Both the position numbers and the translations under genes were made by a program. From an uncultured Fodinibius sp. (GTDB lineage Bacteria > Bacteroidota > Rhodothermia > Balneolales > Balneolaceae), in assembly GCA_913056235.1 (NCBI GenBank), contig CAJXMW010000004.1, positions 124,001 through 188,000 on the forward strand: 64,000 bases of DNA, given 5' to 3'. The notes under the pieces were generated by a model. That model ran no database searches. It was not told where the DNA came from and saw nothing but the letters and a program-made list of their open reading frames with translations. Positions 45,438-55,204 of the stretch are shown piece after piece (the stretch's first letter is position 1; the number at the start of each line of letters is the position of its first letter).

Positions 45438-46823
45438 ATGAAAACAAATTGGTCTAAGATAGTTCTATCTACAGTTTTTTTGGTTTGGGTATCAGGGTTC
45501 GTTTTAGTACCCGAAATAGAAGCACAAATACCGATCAGCTCAGCTGAAGATCGACAGGCCCTAATGGAACTCTATCGGGCAACCGGAGGCGACAACTGGA
45601 ACAATAATAGTGGATGGGGAAAAAGGAAACCCTCTAACGCCTGGTTTGGAGTACAAGTTGATAGAAAAGGTCGTGTTGTTCGCCTTGATTTGCAAGATAA
45701 TAACCTTACCGGCAGTTTACCGTCATCGATTGGGAATTTAAGCGAACTGAGATACTTGAACCTTAAGCAAAATCAATTGACGGGAAATCTTCCAAAGGAG
45801 ATTGGTAACATGCAGTCACTAGAATTTCTGCTGCTTTCCGGACGCACTTTTGATCCCCACTATACGAACGATCACCATCCCGGGAAAGAAGATGAGTCTA
45901 CCAATGAATTCACCGGTGAGCTTCCGGCCGAGTGGGGTAAATTATCACGAATTCAGCATATCGAATTGTCGCATAACCGTTTATCCGGCAGCATTCCCGA
46001 CACATGGGGTAATATGACTTTGCTCCGCGGGTTGTGGCTGAACGGAAATGGCCTGACTGGACAGCTTCCGACCGCCCTTGGCAATCTATCGAATTTGAGG
46101 AACCTGTCCCTGAGCCATAATAACTTTTCGGGGGAAGTTCCCCTGGAATGGTCCAAAATGGTCCAAATGCGGTTCCTGCGTCTTAATAACAACAGCCTGA
46201 AGGGTAACTTCTCAACCTCTTTTGCCAACTGGAGATATCTGAATTTGTTTTACCTGAACAAAAACAATTTCAGCGGTGAATTTCCTTCGTTTCTTGTAAG
46301 TGGCAAATTGACCAATCTAGCCACTATTGGATTATCGCATAATAAATTTTCTGGTCCATTGCCGGATTTTACTCCTCTTCTAAATGCTAACATTTATGTA
46401 CTTGAACTTGATAATAATGATTTCAGTGGGCCTATTCCGCCAGCGATTACCCGGATGCAAAACGCAGTAATTTTAGCTTTTGGGTGGAATGAATTTACTG
46501 GCCAGCTGCCTCAAATTGGTTGGTCAAATTTACGGCATCTCCGATTTTTAAGGGTATCAGATAATAAACTAACGGGTCCCATTCCCAGTGAGTTGCCGGA
46601 TAATCCAAAACTGAAATGGCTGTGGTTTCAAAACAATGAGTTTACCAGTGCAGATCCTGCTGCATTTGCAAATCTAAAGAGCAAAGAGCTAAAAGAAATC
46701 AATATTGGAGGGAACTGTTTATCCTACGAAGAACATATTGCACCGGCGGTGGCTCATCTAACTGATATGAATTTTTTGTATGGTAACCAGTCGGAGAAAA
46801 AAGATTTAAAGATTGAGCGATAA
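45438..46823 (+). CDS. secreted leucine-rich-repeat protein
   Basis: A signal peptide of about 33 residues ends EAQ. The LRR N-cap DRQALMELYRATGGDNWNNNSGW is of the plant-like type, followed by about 12 repeats of the LxxLxLxxNxLxGxIPxxxGN form to the C-terminal cap. There is no membrane anchor, so the protein should be extracellular. It closely matches the C-terminal half of the lipoprotein at 47163. It is likely a ligand-binding surface or matrix protein made with the polymer. Confidence 0.87.
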   Translation: MKTNWSKIVLSTVFLVWVSGFVLVPEIEAQIPISSAEDRQALMELYRATGGDNWNNNSGWGKRKPSNAWFGVQVDRKGRVVRLDLQDNNLTGSLPSSIGNLSELRYLNLKQNQLTGNLPKEIGNMQSLEFLLLSGRTFDPHYTNDHHPGKEDESTNEFTGELPAEWGKLSRIQHIELSHNRLSGSIPDTWGNMTLLRGLWLNGNGLTGQLPTALGNLSNLRNLSLSHNNFSGEVPLEWSKMVQMRFLRLNNNSLKGNFSTSFANWRYLNLFYLNKNNFSGEFPSFLVSGKLTNLATIGLSHNKFSGPLPDFTPLLNANIYVLELDNNDFSGPIPPAITRMQNAVILAFGWNEFTGQLPQIGWSNLRHLRFLRVSDNKLTGPIPSELPDNPKLKWLWFQNNEFTSADPAAFANLKSKELKEINIGGNCLSYEEHIAPAVAHLTDMNFLYGNQSEKKDLKIER

Positions 46824-47162
46824 TATTATACAGTATCGCTATTTATTGAATTCTGTATGAACAATTTTCGGTCGATTACAAGAATTATTTTCCCTGTTTC
46901 CCTTCTAATTTACGGCTGACTAAACCTCTACTTTCTCTATCTTCATGCCAACCAATCTGTTAGCGAGATAGTAGATCCTTTCTATATTGCGTGATAAAAT
47001 TTGGAACAATCGATGTAGGGGAAAGTATGATTTATCTTGTAATAATTATTACTAAATTGTTGTAATTATTACGTTTAAAAATAAAATTTGACGGCAATAG
47101 GCAAGAAACCCCAAACCCCAATTTCTTGCACTTTCCTACAACCCCAAAAGTAAGTACAGATT
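46824..47162. other. 339-bp gap between the two LRR genes
   Basis: AT-rich, no gene, no -24/-12 element. The one structure I see is a hairpin GCAAGAAA (47101-47108)/TTTCTTGC (47122-47129), with a C- and A-rich loop, 34 bp upstream of the next start. Confidence 0.45.
47101..47129 (+). promoter_or_regulatory. hairpin just upstream of the LRR lipoprotein gene
   Basis: GCAAGAAA and TTTCTTGC form a perfect 8-bp stem with a 13-nt loop (CCCCAAACCCCAA). It lies in the leader 34 bp before the ATG at 47163. Confidence 0.35.
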
Positions 47163-50021
47163 ATGAAATCTACATTTTTATACCTGATAACAGGTATATT
47201 TATTCTAGTTACGGTTATACAATGTGATAAAGCACCTACAGCCCCAGATAATACTTCAATTGATGATACAGAGGACCTACCAAAACCGGTCTTGGTCGAA
47301 CCATCCCAAAATGCACAAAACACAGGAAATACGGTAAAACTTTCTTGGGAAGAGATAAAACGAGCAGATAAATATCAGCTCCAGATATCTGAATCCCAAG
47401 ATTTTGGATCGGTAAATGTCGATTCAACAGTTTCTGGAACAGTATATACCACTTCTTCGCTTTCTTCAGAAACAACCTATTACTGGAGAGTAAAAGCCAT
47501 AAAAACTGGTGGAAATAGTGATCGTGAAAAGTTAGTTGGTCCTTGGTCTGAGGTCTGGCAGTTTACTAATGGCAGCTCAGATTCTGTGGATACTACAGTA
47601 GAATTGTTAAGCCCAGATGATGGACAAGTTTTGTCAGATACTAATCCAACCCTGAATTGGGATTCGACTTCAGTAGAAGCCAATTATCATTATCAAATTT
47701 CCAAAGATGCTAATTTTTCAGAAGTAGTTACAGATTCAGTAGTTGGCTTGACAAAAGTACAAGCTTCTCAACTACAAGAAGATCAACAATACTATTGGCG
47801 CGTAGTACCTGTCTTAGATAATCAAGAGAAGGAATGGTCAGAAGTCTATGATTTTATCATCGAAAGTGATGATGCAACTACGCCACGCGCAAAATTAGTA
47901 TCACCGTCTAATGGTGCCACTGAATTAGAAACGAGTCTCACCCTAAGTTGGGAGTCTCTTTCTGAAATTAGTGATTATCAGGTTCAAGTAGGCACAACTA
48001 GTAACTTTTCTGATCCCCTGATTTCTAAAACAGTTAGTGGAACATCCCATGAGATTTCAGGACTCAGCAAAGGGTTGCAATATTACTGGAGAGTGCAAGC
48101 GACCAGTGATGGTATTAGTGATAATTGGTCTTCCATCTGGGATTTTGAAACAAAAGCTCCTGATGTCCCAGCAGTAACATTGTCAGAGCCATCCGATGGT
48201 GCCACTGGACTTTCAACTAGTCCTACACTAAGCTGGGAATCACTATCTGGCATCGGTGAATACCAACTGCAGGTTTCAACAAGCAGCGACTTTTCAAATC
48301 CTATTGTTGATAATTCAGTTACGGGCACTTCCCAGGCATTGTCGGGATTGTCAAATGGACAGCAATATTACTGGCGGGTACAAGCAAACGGAGATAATAA
48401 TACAACGAACTGGTCAAGTGTTCGTAATTTCACCACAGAAGAAGAAACAGTACCATCAGTAACACTCGTTGCACCATCAAATGGTGCTACCGGCCTTTCA
48501 ACAAGTCTAAACCTTGAATGGGAAGCGCTTTCGGGAGTTAATCAGTACCAGGTACAGGTTTCGACCGATAGTAACTTCTCTAATATAATTCTTGATGAAA
48601 CAGCTAGCAGCACTTTACATGAAGTTATTTCTCTTGCAAATGATCAGCAGTATTATTGGAGGGTACAGGCTATTGGTGACAATAATAGTCAGAACTGGTC
48701 CAATACATGGAATTTTGCAACTAAAGCTCAAACCAGTAACGATAATCCCGAAGGAAGTGTAGCTGGAGACCGCCAGGCACTAATGGACTTGTATAGTGCA
48801 ACAAGCGGAAGTAGCTGGAGTAATGATTCAGGCTGGGGCAGTGGAGACCCATCCGGTTCATGGTACGGCGTTGAGGTCAACAGCAACGGACGAGTTGTGA
48901 GTCTTAACTTGCGCAGCAACAACCTTTCGGGCAACCTGCCGTCTTCGCTCGGTAATTTAACAAAGCTTGAGTACCTTAATTTGAAGCAAAATTATCTGAC
49001 AGGTACTCTTCCCGGCTCCATAGGAAACATGGAATCTTTGAGATTTCTCCTTTTATCCGGACGTACTTTTGATCCGGACTATACGAATGATCATCATCCC
49101 GGTAAGCAAGACGAGTCCACAAATGAATTTACTGGTCAGCTTCCGTCTGAATGGGGAGATCTGCCTAATATCGAACACCTCGAATTATCGCATAACAGCT
49201 TGTCCGGAAATATTCCCACTACGTGGGGGAACATGACTACGCTCCGTGGCCTCTGGCTAAATGGAAATGGATTAAGTGGAACTCTTCCGCCAGCACTTGG
49301 TAACCTTTCAAATCTGAGGAATTTAACCCTGAGTCATAACAACTATACGGGGCAAGTGCCTACCGAATGGTCCAATATGGGACAGATACGTTTCGTGCGT
49401 CTAAACCATAATAGCTTGGAAGGGAATTTTGATTCCTCTTTCTCAAACTGGACGAATTTGAATTTGTTCTACTTGAATAAAAACAATTTCAGCGGTGAGT
49501 TCCCGTCGTTTCTTGTCAGCGGAAATCTCCCGCATCTGGCTACCATCGGACTGGCTCATAACAGCTTCTCGGGTGAGTTGCCTGACTTTCAACCACTTCT
49601 GAGCGCAAATATCTATGTGATTGAGCTGGACCTTAATAACTTTAGTGGTCCCATTCCTCCTGAGATTACGCAGATGGAAAAAGCTAAAATTCTGGCTTTT
49701 GGTTGGAATAACTTCAGCGGCGAACTTCCGCAGAGTGGCTGGTCTAACTTGGACCAATTGCGGTTTTTTCGTGTTCGGGATAATGATCTCACGGGAGCTA
49801 TTCCCAGTGAGTTGCCGGATAATCCTAAGTTGAAGTGGTTATGGTTCCAGAATAATGATTTTACCAGCGCGGATCCTTACGCCTTGGGAGATCTTAGCAG
49901 TGATGAGCTAAGGGTGGTGGACATCAGTGGCAACCACCTGGATTACGCACAGGACATTGAACCTGCGGTTGCGCCATTGTCTGATATTAACTTTAATTAC
50001 GGAGACCAAACAGCCCAATAA
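47163..50021 (+). CDS. lipoprotein with five fibronectin-like repeats and a leucine-rich-repeat domain
   Basis: The lipoprotein signal ends at Cys in VTVIQCDKAP (about residue 21). Five similar repeats of about 95 residues follow (about 35-525), each ending YYWRVxA, with PSxGATGLSTSLxLxWE starts in the later copies; these are fibronectin III-like. An LRR domain then runs from about 535 to 950 and begins GDRQALMDLYSATSGSSW. That part aligns along its whole length with the protein at 45438, including the unusual insertion LLSGRTFDPDYTNDHHPG. It is probably surface-displayed, with the FN3 stalk holding the LRR head away from the membrane. A strong terminator follows. Confidence 0.88.
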   Translation: MKSTFLYLITGIFILVTVIQCDKAPTAPDNTSIDDTEDLPKPVLVEPSQNAQNTGNTVKLSWEEIKRADKYQLQISESQDFGSVNVDSTVSGTVYTTSSLSSETTYYWRVKAIKTGGNSDREKLVGPWSEVWQFTNGSSDSVDTTVELLSPDDGQVLSDTNPTLNWDSTSVEANYHYQISKDANFSEVVTDSVVGLTKVQASQLQEDQQYYWRVVPVLDNQEKEWSEVYDFIIESDDATTPRAKLVSPSNGATELETSLTLSWESLSEISDYQVQVGTTSNFSDPLISKTVSGTSHEISGLSKGLQYYWRVQATSDGISDNWSSIWDFETKAPDVPAVTLSEPSDGATGLSTSPTLSWESLSGIGEYQLQVSTSSDFSNPIVDNSVTGTSQALSGLSNGQQYYWRVQANGDNNTTNWSSVRNFTTEEETVPSVTLVAPSNGATGLSTSLNLEWEALSGVNQYQVQVSTDSNFSNIILDETASSTLHEVISLANDQQYYWRVQAIGDNNSQNWSNTWNFATKAQTSNDNPEGSVAGDRQALMDLYSATSGSSWSNDSGWGSGDPSGSWYGVEVNSNGRVVSLNLRSNNLSGNLPSSLGNLTKLEYLNLKQNYLTGTLPGSIGNMESLRFLLLSGRTFDPDYTNDHHPGKQDESTNEFTGQLPSEWGDLPNIEHLELSHNSLSGNIPTTWGNMTTLRGLWLNGNGLSGTLPPALGNLSNLRNLTLSHNNYTGQVPTEWSNMGQIRFVRLNHNSLEGNFDSSFSNWTNLNLFYLNKNNFSGEFPSFLVSGNLPHLATIGLAHNSFSGELPDFQPLLSANIYVIELDLNNFSGPIPPEITQMEKAKILAFGWNNFSGELPQSGWSNLDQLRFFRVRDNDLTGAIPSELPDNPKLKWLWFQNNDFTSADPYALGDLSSDELRVVDISGNHLDYAQDIEPAVAPLSDINFNYGDQTAQ

Positions 50022-50052
50022 TATTTAAGCATTATAGCTTATATCATCTATA

Positions 50053-50087
50053 AGCCGAGGTCGGATAATCGACCTCGGCTTTTTTTA
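50053..50087 (+). terminator. Rho-independent terminator after the LRR genes
   Basis: AGCCGAGGTCG (50053-50063) and CGACCTCGGCT (50070-50080) form an 11-bp GC-rich stem with a 6-nt loop and are followed by a run of T. It ends the LRR transcription unit 32 bp after the stop codon. Confidence 0.92.
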
Positions 50088-50112
50088 TTTGTGTCATTTT
50101 TATTTAAGACCC

Positions 50113-50129
50113 AGTGTAATAATTACGCA
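50113..50129. promoter_or_regulatory. putative activator binding site (UAS)
   Basis: AGTGTAA-TAA-TTACGCA matches the core GNGTAA-N3-TTACNC of the dyad, centred 136 bp upstream of the -24 element at 50257. Confidence 0.55.
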
Positions 50130-50256
50130 TCAGGATTTACTACGTGTTCTCGAAACTCCTTTCTAAGACTTCTTTACAATATGCTGGGCACCGGCAATTG
50201 GATTTTAAAAGCAAATAAACTTTTAAAGAGAATAAATTAGTGAGACTGTATCGCAT

Positions 50257-50272
50257 TGGCATAACTATTGCT
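50257..50272 (+). promoter_or_regulatory. sigma-54 -24/-12 promoter of the lipoprotein-sulfotransferase operon
   Basis: TGGCAT-AACTA-TTGCT, with the canonical -12 TTGC and one change in the -24 hexamer, 59 bp upstream of the ATG at 50332. Confidence 0.8.
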
Positions 50273-50331
50273 ACTTCTATTTAAAAGGTAGTGGCTATAA
50301 ACCTAACAATAGAAAAAACAATGGGGAGAAT

Positions 50332-51000
50332 ATGAAAAATATGGCTAGAGGTATTGCATGCCTAATGCTGATTGTGTTAGCAGGCATTAATGTTTCTTGT
50401 AAAAAGGATGTTACCGGGCATGAGCCCGAAATTTCAGATGCGCTTGACCCAATTGAGGAAGTAGTGTCGGTACCAAGTGGGGAAAACGTAACGATAACTG
50501 TAAACAGGAATTCGGGAAACCATGCTTATTTTAGCATCGGATTTAGTGGCATCAAAGAAAATATGATTATTGATAACACTATCAGAGATGGTTGGTGTAT
50601 TGATATCAGAACCCCGATTAATCGCAACAATGCTGTGTATGAAGGGATTAAGCTTTATTCCACATTCCGAGTAAAGAGCTGGCAACGAATAAATTACCTC
50701 TTCAATATGAAGGATCAACTAATGGCTAGTGATCCGAATCTGACTTGGCGTGAGTTTCAACTAGTAATTTGGTCTCTTCGTCTCTATCCGCAGTTTAAAT
50801 TGGATGATGTAGCTGTAGAAGACTTGCCAAATGAAATGCAAACCAATGGTGAGCCAAGATTTGACCGTGAAAAAGTTAAAGAATTGTTGGACATGGTAGA
50901 GTCAGGTTACCAAGAATTTACGTATGAGCCTGGTGTTAAGTATGCTGTAATTATTGAAACGCCGGCCGATGTTCAAACTTTAATAACATTTGTTGAATAA
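50332..51000 (+). CDS. lipoprotein with possible Cys-Gln thioester-type domain
   Basis: A lipoprotein signal with lipobox INVSC (Cys23) and a mature part of about 200 aa. I do not recognise it as a named family. Two segments recall bacterial thioester domains, in which a Cys and a Gln side chain form a reactive bond: GWCIDI (Cys89) and, later, EFQLVIWSL (Gln143), with SWQRINYLFN between them. This is pattern-level similarity only. It is the first gene behind a -24/-12 promoter, ahead of sulfotransferase and glycosyltransferase genes. If real, it could link covalently to amines on the polymer. Confidence 0.6.
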   Translation: MKNMARGIACLMLIVLAGINVSCKKDVTGHEPEISDALDPIEEVVSVPSGENVTITVNRNSGNHAYFSIGFSGIKENMIIDNTIRDGWCIDIRTPINRNNAVYEGIKLYSTFRVKSWQRINYLFNMKDQLMASDPNLTWREFQLVIWSLRLYPQFKLDDVAVEDLPNEMQTNGEPRFDREKVKELLDMVESGYQEFTYEPGVKYAVIIETPADVQTLITFVE

Positions 51001-51027
51001 TCAGGAAACAGGAGTATATCATCAACT

Positions 51028-51705
51028 ATGCTTATTTCTGAAAAAAATAAATACATATTTATATCAATACCCAAAACTGGAACTACTGCAATACAAAGTT
51101 TCCTGATGGAAAATGATAACAGTTGCGTAATGAATGCTATTCAGGTGGGGGATAACCGCATCAAAATTAATGAGCATATCAAAACAAAAAAGTTAAAAGA
51201 GCTGATGGGGAGAGCATTTGATGAGTATACGGTTTTTACCTTTATAAGAGATCCTGAGTCAAGAGGGGTGTCGGCTTATTTTTTTTATAAAAATGGTAAT
51301 ACACTAAAGTCACATCATATTACTCGAAATCTGATGGCTTGGGCGAATGTCTTTTTAACAAAGATATTTCCATTCAGCTTGTGGTCTCTTATCAAGCCGC
51401 AAAAGAAACTGGTTGATTACTTTTTTGATGACAATAACAATTTGCTAATCGATTTAGTAGGCAAAACGGATAATCTAAAAGAAGATCTCTTATCGATATC
51501 TGAGATCATTGGTATTCCGTTGCAAGATGGAGATATACCCGTTAAAAATCGATCAAAACACTTATCAGTTGAGGAATATTATGTAAACAGCGTCCACAAA
51601 AAGCTATATGATAAGCTGATCGAAAAGGACTTAAAATTATATGGCAAATATAGAGATAGCATATATACGGGAAACATAACTTTTAACCATTTGACCTATG
51701 ATTAA
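51028..51705 (+). CDS. sulfotransferase-family protein
   Basis: Transfers sulfate from PAPS to a hydroxyl or amine, here most likely on the polysaccharide. The 5'-phosphosulfate loop IPKTGTTAIQSF is at about residues 13-24, and the 3'-phosphate-binding segment FTFIRDPESRGVSAY at about 70-85. 225 aa, cytoplasmic. The stop overlaps the next start by 8 bp. A sulfated polymer would fit a marine or saline habitat. Confidence 0.85.
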   Translation: MLISEKNKYIFISIPKTGTTAIQSFLMENDNSCVMNAIQVGDNRIKINEHIKTKKLKELMGRAFDEYTVFTFIRDPESRGVSAYFFYKNGNTLKSHHITRNLMAWANVFLTKIFPFSLWSLIKPQKKLVDYFFDDNNNLLIDLVGKTDNLKEDLLSISEIIGIPLQDGDIPVKNRSKHLSVEEYYVNSVHKKLYDKLIEKDLKLYGKYRDSIYTGNITFNHLTYD

Positions 51706-52783
51706 AATAGGCCTTCTTATTCCATCTCTGCAATCTGGTGGTATGGAAAGGGTGATGTCTGAGTTGGCCGGATATTTTGTAAAGAAAAAGGATGTTGAGA
51801 TACACTTGGTTTTGTATGGAAAAAAGCGGGATATATTTTTCCCTGTTCCGGATAATATCAAAATATATAAACCGGATTTTGCTTTCACGGATTTCTCAAG
51901 GGTAATTAGTTCGCTGAAAACACTCTTTTTTGTTAGAAAAACGGTCAAGGAAATTAAGCCGGATACCATATTGAGTTTAGGGGAATACTGGAACAGTTTT
52001 GTGCTTTTGTCTTTATATGGATTAGACGTTCCAATATTTATTTCTGATCGGTGTCAGCCGGACAAATCACTGGGGACAATGCACGATTTGCTTCGGCGAT
52101 GGTTGTATCCCAAAGCGTCCGGCATTATTGCCCAGACGTCAAAGGCAAAAGAAATCTACCAGGCTGAGAAACTAAACAGAAATATCAGAGTGATTGGAAA
52201 TCCTATTTACGAAATTTCAATGAATGGTCAACCAAAGGCGAAAGAAAATATAATACTGACAGTTGGAAGGCTGATCGAGTCGAAGCATCACGATCGACTA
52301 ATTAGAATGGTAAAAGAGATTTCGCCAGAAGGATGGAAGCTGGTTATCGTGGGGGGAGACGCATTAAAACAAAAAGGTATGGAAAGGTTGCAAATTTTGG
52401 TTAAGGAATTAGGGATGAAGGATAACGTAGAGCTGACAGGTTCTGTTTCTGATATCGACTCCTACTATAAAAAGAGCAAAATTTTTGCATTCACATCCAG
52501 TTCTGAAGGCTTCCCAAATGTCATCGGAGAAGCTATGTCGGCGGGGCTCCCTGTCGTTGCTTATGATTGTGTGGCAGGACCGTCAGATATGATTGACGAT
52601 GGAAAAAACGGCTTTTTGGTACCACTTTTTTCTGATTCACAATTTTCAAAGAAACTGAAAAACTTAGTGAATGATGAGTGCCTCCGAATGCAAATGGGAG
52701 CGGAATCCCGAAAGAAAGTAAAGCAGTTTTCGATAGAAAATACGGGTGAACAATACTATTCATTTATTGCAGGTGGAACATGA
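51698..52783 (+). CDS. GT4 glycosyltransferase
   Basis: GT-B fold. It has N-terminal IGLLIPSLQSGGMERVMSELAGYF, donor-domain strand ILTVGRLIESKHHDRLI, and the EX7E motif in SSEGFPNVIGEAMSAGLPVV, with VAGPSDMIDDGKNGFLV. This resembles N-acetylhexosamine or galactose transferases of capsule loci, but the donor is not deducible. Coupled on both sides. Confidence 0.9.
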   Translation: MIKIGLLIPSLQSGGMERVMSELAGYFVKKKDVEIHLVLYGKKRDIFFPVPDNIKIYKPDFAFTDFSRVISSLKTLFFVRKTVKEIKPDTILSLGEYWNSFVLLSLYGLDVPIFISDRCQPDKSLGTMHDLLRRWLYPKASGIIAQTSKAKEIYQAEKLNRNIRVIGNPIYEISMNGQPKAKENIILTVGRLIESKHHDRLIRMVKEISPEGWKLVIVGGDALKQKGMERLQILVKELGMKDNVELTGSVSDIDSYYKKSKIFAFTSSSEGFPNVIGEAMSAGLPVVAYDCVAGPSDMIDDGKNGFLVPLFSDSQFSKKLKNLVNDECLRMQMGAESRKKVKQFSIENTGEQYYSFIAGGT

Positions 52784-54024
52784 AAGTGCTTCAAATAAAT
52801 GCGACTGTTAATACTACAAGTACCGGCCGGATCACGGAAGAAATAGGACAAACACTGCTGGATCATGGCCACGGAAGCTACATCGCATACAGTAAATCAG
52901 GTCCCGGGGGGAGTGGTTCTCACCTTATACGTATTGGCAATGATATCGATTTTTATCGTCATGGGCTTAAAACAAGAGCTTTAGATCGACACGGATTCGG
53001 TTCTAAAAAGAGTACTCAAGATCTTGTTGGTCAGATTAAAAATATTAAACCAGATGTTATTGGTCTCCACAATTTACATGGCTACTATCTAAATATTGAG
53101 GTGCTGTTTAAGTATCTGAAGAATGTACAGATTCCGGTAATATGGACGTTACATGATTGCTGGCCATTTACGGGTCATTGCAGTTTCTTCGATTATGTAT
53201 CCTGCGAAAAATGGAAAACAGGCTGTTACGAATGTCCGCTTTCTAATCGATATCCTGCGAGCTGGTTTATCGATAATTCAGAAAAGAACTATCACCAGAA
53301 AAGCGAGCTTTTTAACGGGCTTAAGAACTTGACAATCGTAACTCCTAGCCACTGGTTAGCCGAACTGACAAGCCAGTCATTTTTATCTAAATACCCGGTA
53401 GAAGTTATTCCTAATGGAATAGACGTGGATCGATTTGAACCTGTTGAGCCTAGTCTTGTCAAGGCCAAATATCAGCTCACTGATAAAAAAATAATACTCG
53501 GTGTTGCCAGCGTGTGGGATAGGAGAAAAGGGTTGGACGACTTCTTGCAGTTAAGCAAGCAGCTCGACGATCACTTTAGGATAGTATTGATAGGGCTATC
53601 AGAAAAAACAATCAGAGAGTTACCCTCAAATATTATAGGTATTCCCCGTACGGAGAATATTGATGAACTAATATCTTTGTACAGTTGTGCGGATGTTTTT
53701 GTTAATCCAACGCTGGTAGACAATTTTCCAACAACGAATCTTGAAGCACTAGCATGTGGAACGCCTGTTATCACATATAAAACTGGTGGAAGTCCTGAAG
53801 CTATCGATGCAAATACAGGATTGATTGTACCAAAAGGGGATGTTGGTGCATTACATTTTGGCATCAGAGAGATACTGAAGAATGGCAAATCAAATTATAG
53901 CAAAGCTTGTCGAAATCGGGCGATAGCGTATTTCAATAAAGAGGAGCGATTCCGGGACTACCTGAATCTTTATGAGAATGTTCGTCAAGGAGATAATATT
54001 GGGAATTACTATGCAGAAGGATAG
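52780..54024 (+). CDS. GT4 glycosyltransferase, WcaC-like
   Basis: The N-terminus is LQINATVNTTSTGRITEEIGQ. A Cys-rich segment (CWPFTGHCSFFDYVSCEKWKTGCYECPL) typical of colanic-acid WcaC-like enzymes follows, then the donor domain with EX7E-type NFPTTNLEALACGTPVITYKTGG. The 414-aa length is typical of the group. It starts inside the end of the previous gene (ATGA). Confidence 0.88.
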   Translation: MKVLQINATVNTTSTGRITEEIGQTLLDHGHGSYIAYSKSGPGGSGSHLIRIGNDIDFYRHGLKTRALDRHGFGSKKSTQDLVGQIKNIKPDVIGLHNLHGYYLNIEVLFKYLKNVQIPVIWTLHDCWPFTGHCSFFDYVSCEKWKTGCYECPLSNRYPASWFIDNSEKNYHQKSELFNGLKNLTIVTPSHWLAELTSQSFLSKYPVEVIPNGIDVDRFEPVEPSLVKAKYQLTDKKIILGVASVWDRRKGLDDFLQLSKQLDDHFRIVLIGLSEKTIRELPSNIIGIPRTENIDELISLYSCADVFVNPTLVDNFPTTNLEALACGTPVITYKTGGSPEAIDANTGLIVPKGDVGALHFGIREILKNGKSNYSKACRNRAIAYFNKEERFRDYLNLYENVRQGDNIGNYYAEG

Positions 54025-55204
54025 GAGAATTGTAATCGTCAACCAAGCTTCGAATTACCTTACAGTAGGTCTCTGTAACGCATTTACAGAAAAGTTTGAA
54101 GATGTAAAACTCATAACCGGGAGCATTCATGTACAGGGAGAGAAACTGAGTGCATCCGTTGGAGTGTCAAAAATATGTAAGTGGAAAGAACGGCCTGCCA
54201 GAGCTAAAATGATTTCCTATCTGAAGGCCTGCTTCCAGGTATATTGGTTATTGTTGACGCGGTATCGTAAGTATGACGTTCTTTTTGTTTCGCTGCCACC
54301 CATGGGTTACCTGATGTCAATTGTACTCCCAAACAGGTGCAGTATGCTTATTTGGGATGTCTATCCCGATGTTTTCAAAATTACCGGCATGAGAGAATCA
54401 CATCTTCTTTATCGGTTTTGGGGGTATTTAAACCGAAAAGTATTCCGGCGGGCCTACCGATTATTTACGATTGGCAATAAGATGGCGGACTTACTATCGG
54501 AATATGTCGATCGAGAAAAAATATTTATCACACCAATCTGGTCTATTTTTCAGTCTAATGGCAAAGTAGAGAAATGGGATAATCCTTTCGCCAGGCAACA
54601 TAAGCTCGGTAGCAAATTTGTGGTGCAGTATTCAGGTAATATTGGTCTTACCCACAATGTAGAGGTGATGGTACAGCTTGCTGAGCTATTGAAATCGCAA
54701 GAAGATATCCTGTTTCAGATCATAGGTCGGGGCCCAAGGATGCCGTACTTGCAGTCGTTGGTAAAACAGCGTGGTTTGCCTAATTGTCAATTTCTCCCTT
54801 TTCAATCGGATGAAATGTTTCCCTTTTCGCTGTCAGCTGCGGATCTGGGAGTTGTTATCCTGGATGAGAGTACTTCCAAGGGCAGTGTTCCCAGTAAGTC
54901 TTACAATTTAATGAGTTACGGGATACCCTCACTCTATGTCGCATCGGAGGATTCAGAACTACATGATTATGCTGAGAACTACGGTCACGCTAAGTGTGTA
55001 AATCATGATAAACTAGATGAAGCTGTTGAGTATATCCTTGCGTTGAAGAACGATCAGAATCTGCATGAGAAGTATTCACAAAATGCACTGACGGCTTCCC
55101 TGAACTATCGGCGATCGAATGCGGATCAAATTGTAGAATACTATTTAGAAACTTCCGGTGTCAACCAATTAAATACCTATAACCATGCCTCTGAAAGATA
55201 TTAA
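54011..55204 (+). CDS. GT4-like glycosyltransferase, WbuB-like
   Basis: GT-B fold with a recognisable donor domain: VVQYSGNIGLTHNVEVMVQLA, IIGRGPRMPYLQSLV, and PSKSYNLMSYGIPSLYVASEDSEL in the position of EX7E. I start at the ATG at 54011, overlapping the previous gene by 14 bp. An ATG at 53972 would add 13 residues of poor fit. It ends 20 bp inside the next gene. Confidence 0.83.
   Translation: MQKDRRIVIVNQASNYLTVGLCNAFTEKFEDVKLITGSIHVQGEKLSASVGVSKICKWKERPARAKMISYLKACFQVYWLLLTRYRKYDVLFVSLPPMGYLMSIVLPNRCSMLIWDVYPDVFKITGMRESHLLYRFWGYLNRKVFRRAYRLFTIGNKMADLLSEYVDREKIFITPIWSIFQSNGKVEKWDNPFARQHKLGSKFVVQYSGNIGLTHNVEVMVQLAELLKSQEDILFQIIGRGPRMPYLQSLVKQRGLPNCQFLPFQSDEMFPFSLSAADLGVVILDESTSKGSVPSKSYNLMSYGIPSLYVASEDSELHDYAENYGHAKCVNHDKLDEAVEYILALKNDQNLHEKYSQNALTASLNYRRSNADQIVEYYLETSGVNQLNTYNHASERY

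Larger units (their letters stand above)
50022..50331. other. 310-bp control region: terminator, activator site and promoter
   Basis: In order it holds a strong terminator (50053-50087), an activator-type dyad (50113-50129, with a weak second match at 50089-50105) and a -24/-12 promoter (50257-50272) for the next operon. This is the cleanest example in the window of a terminator-UAS-promoter boundary. Confidence 0.7.
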
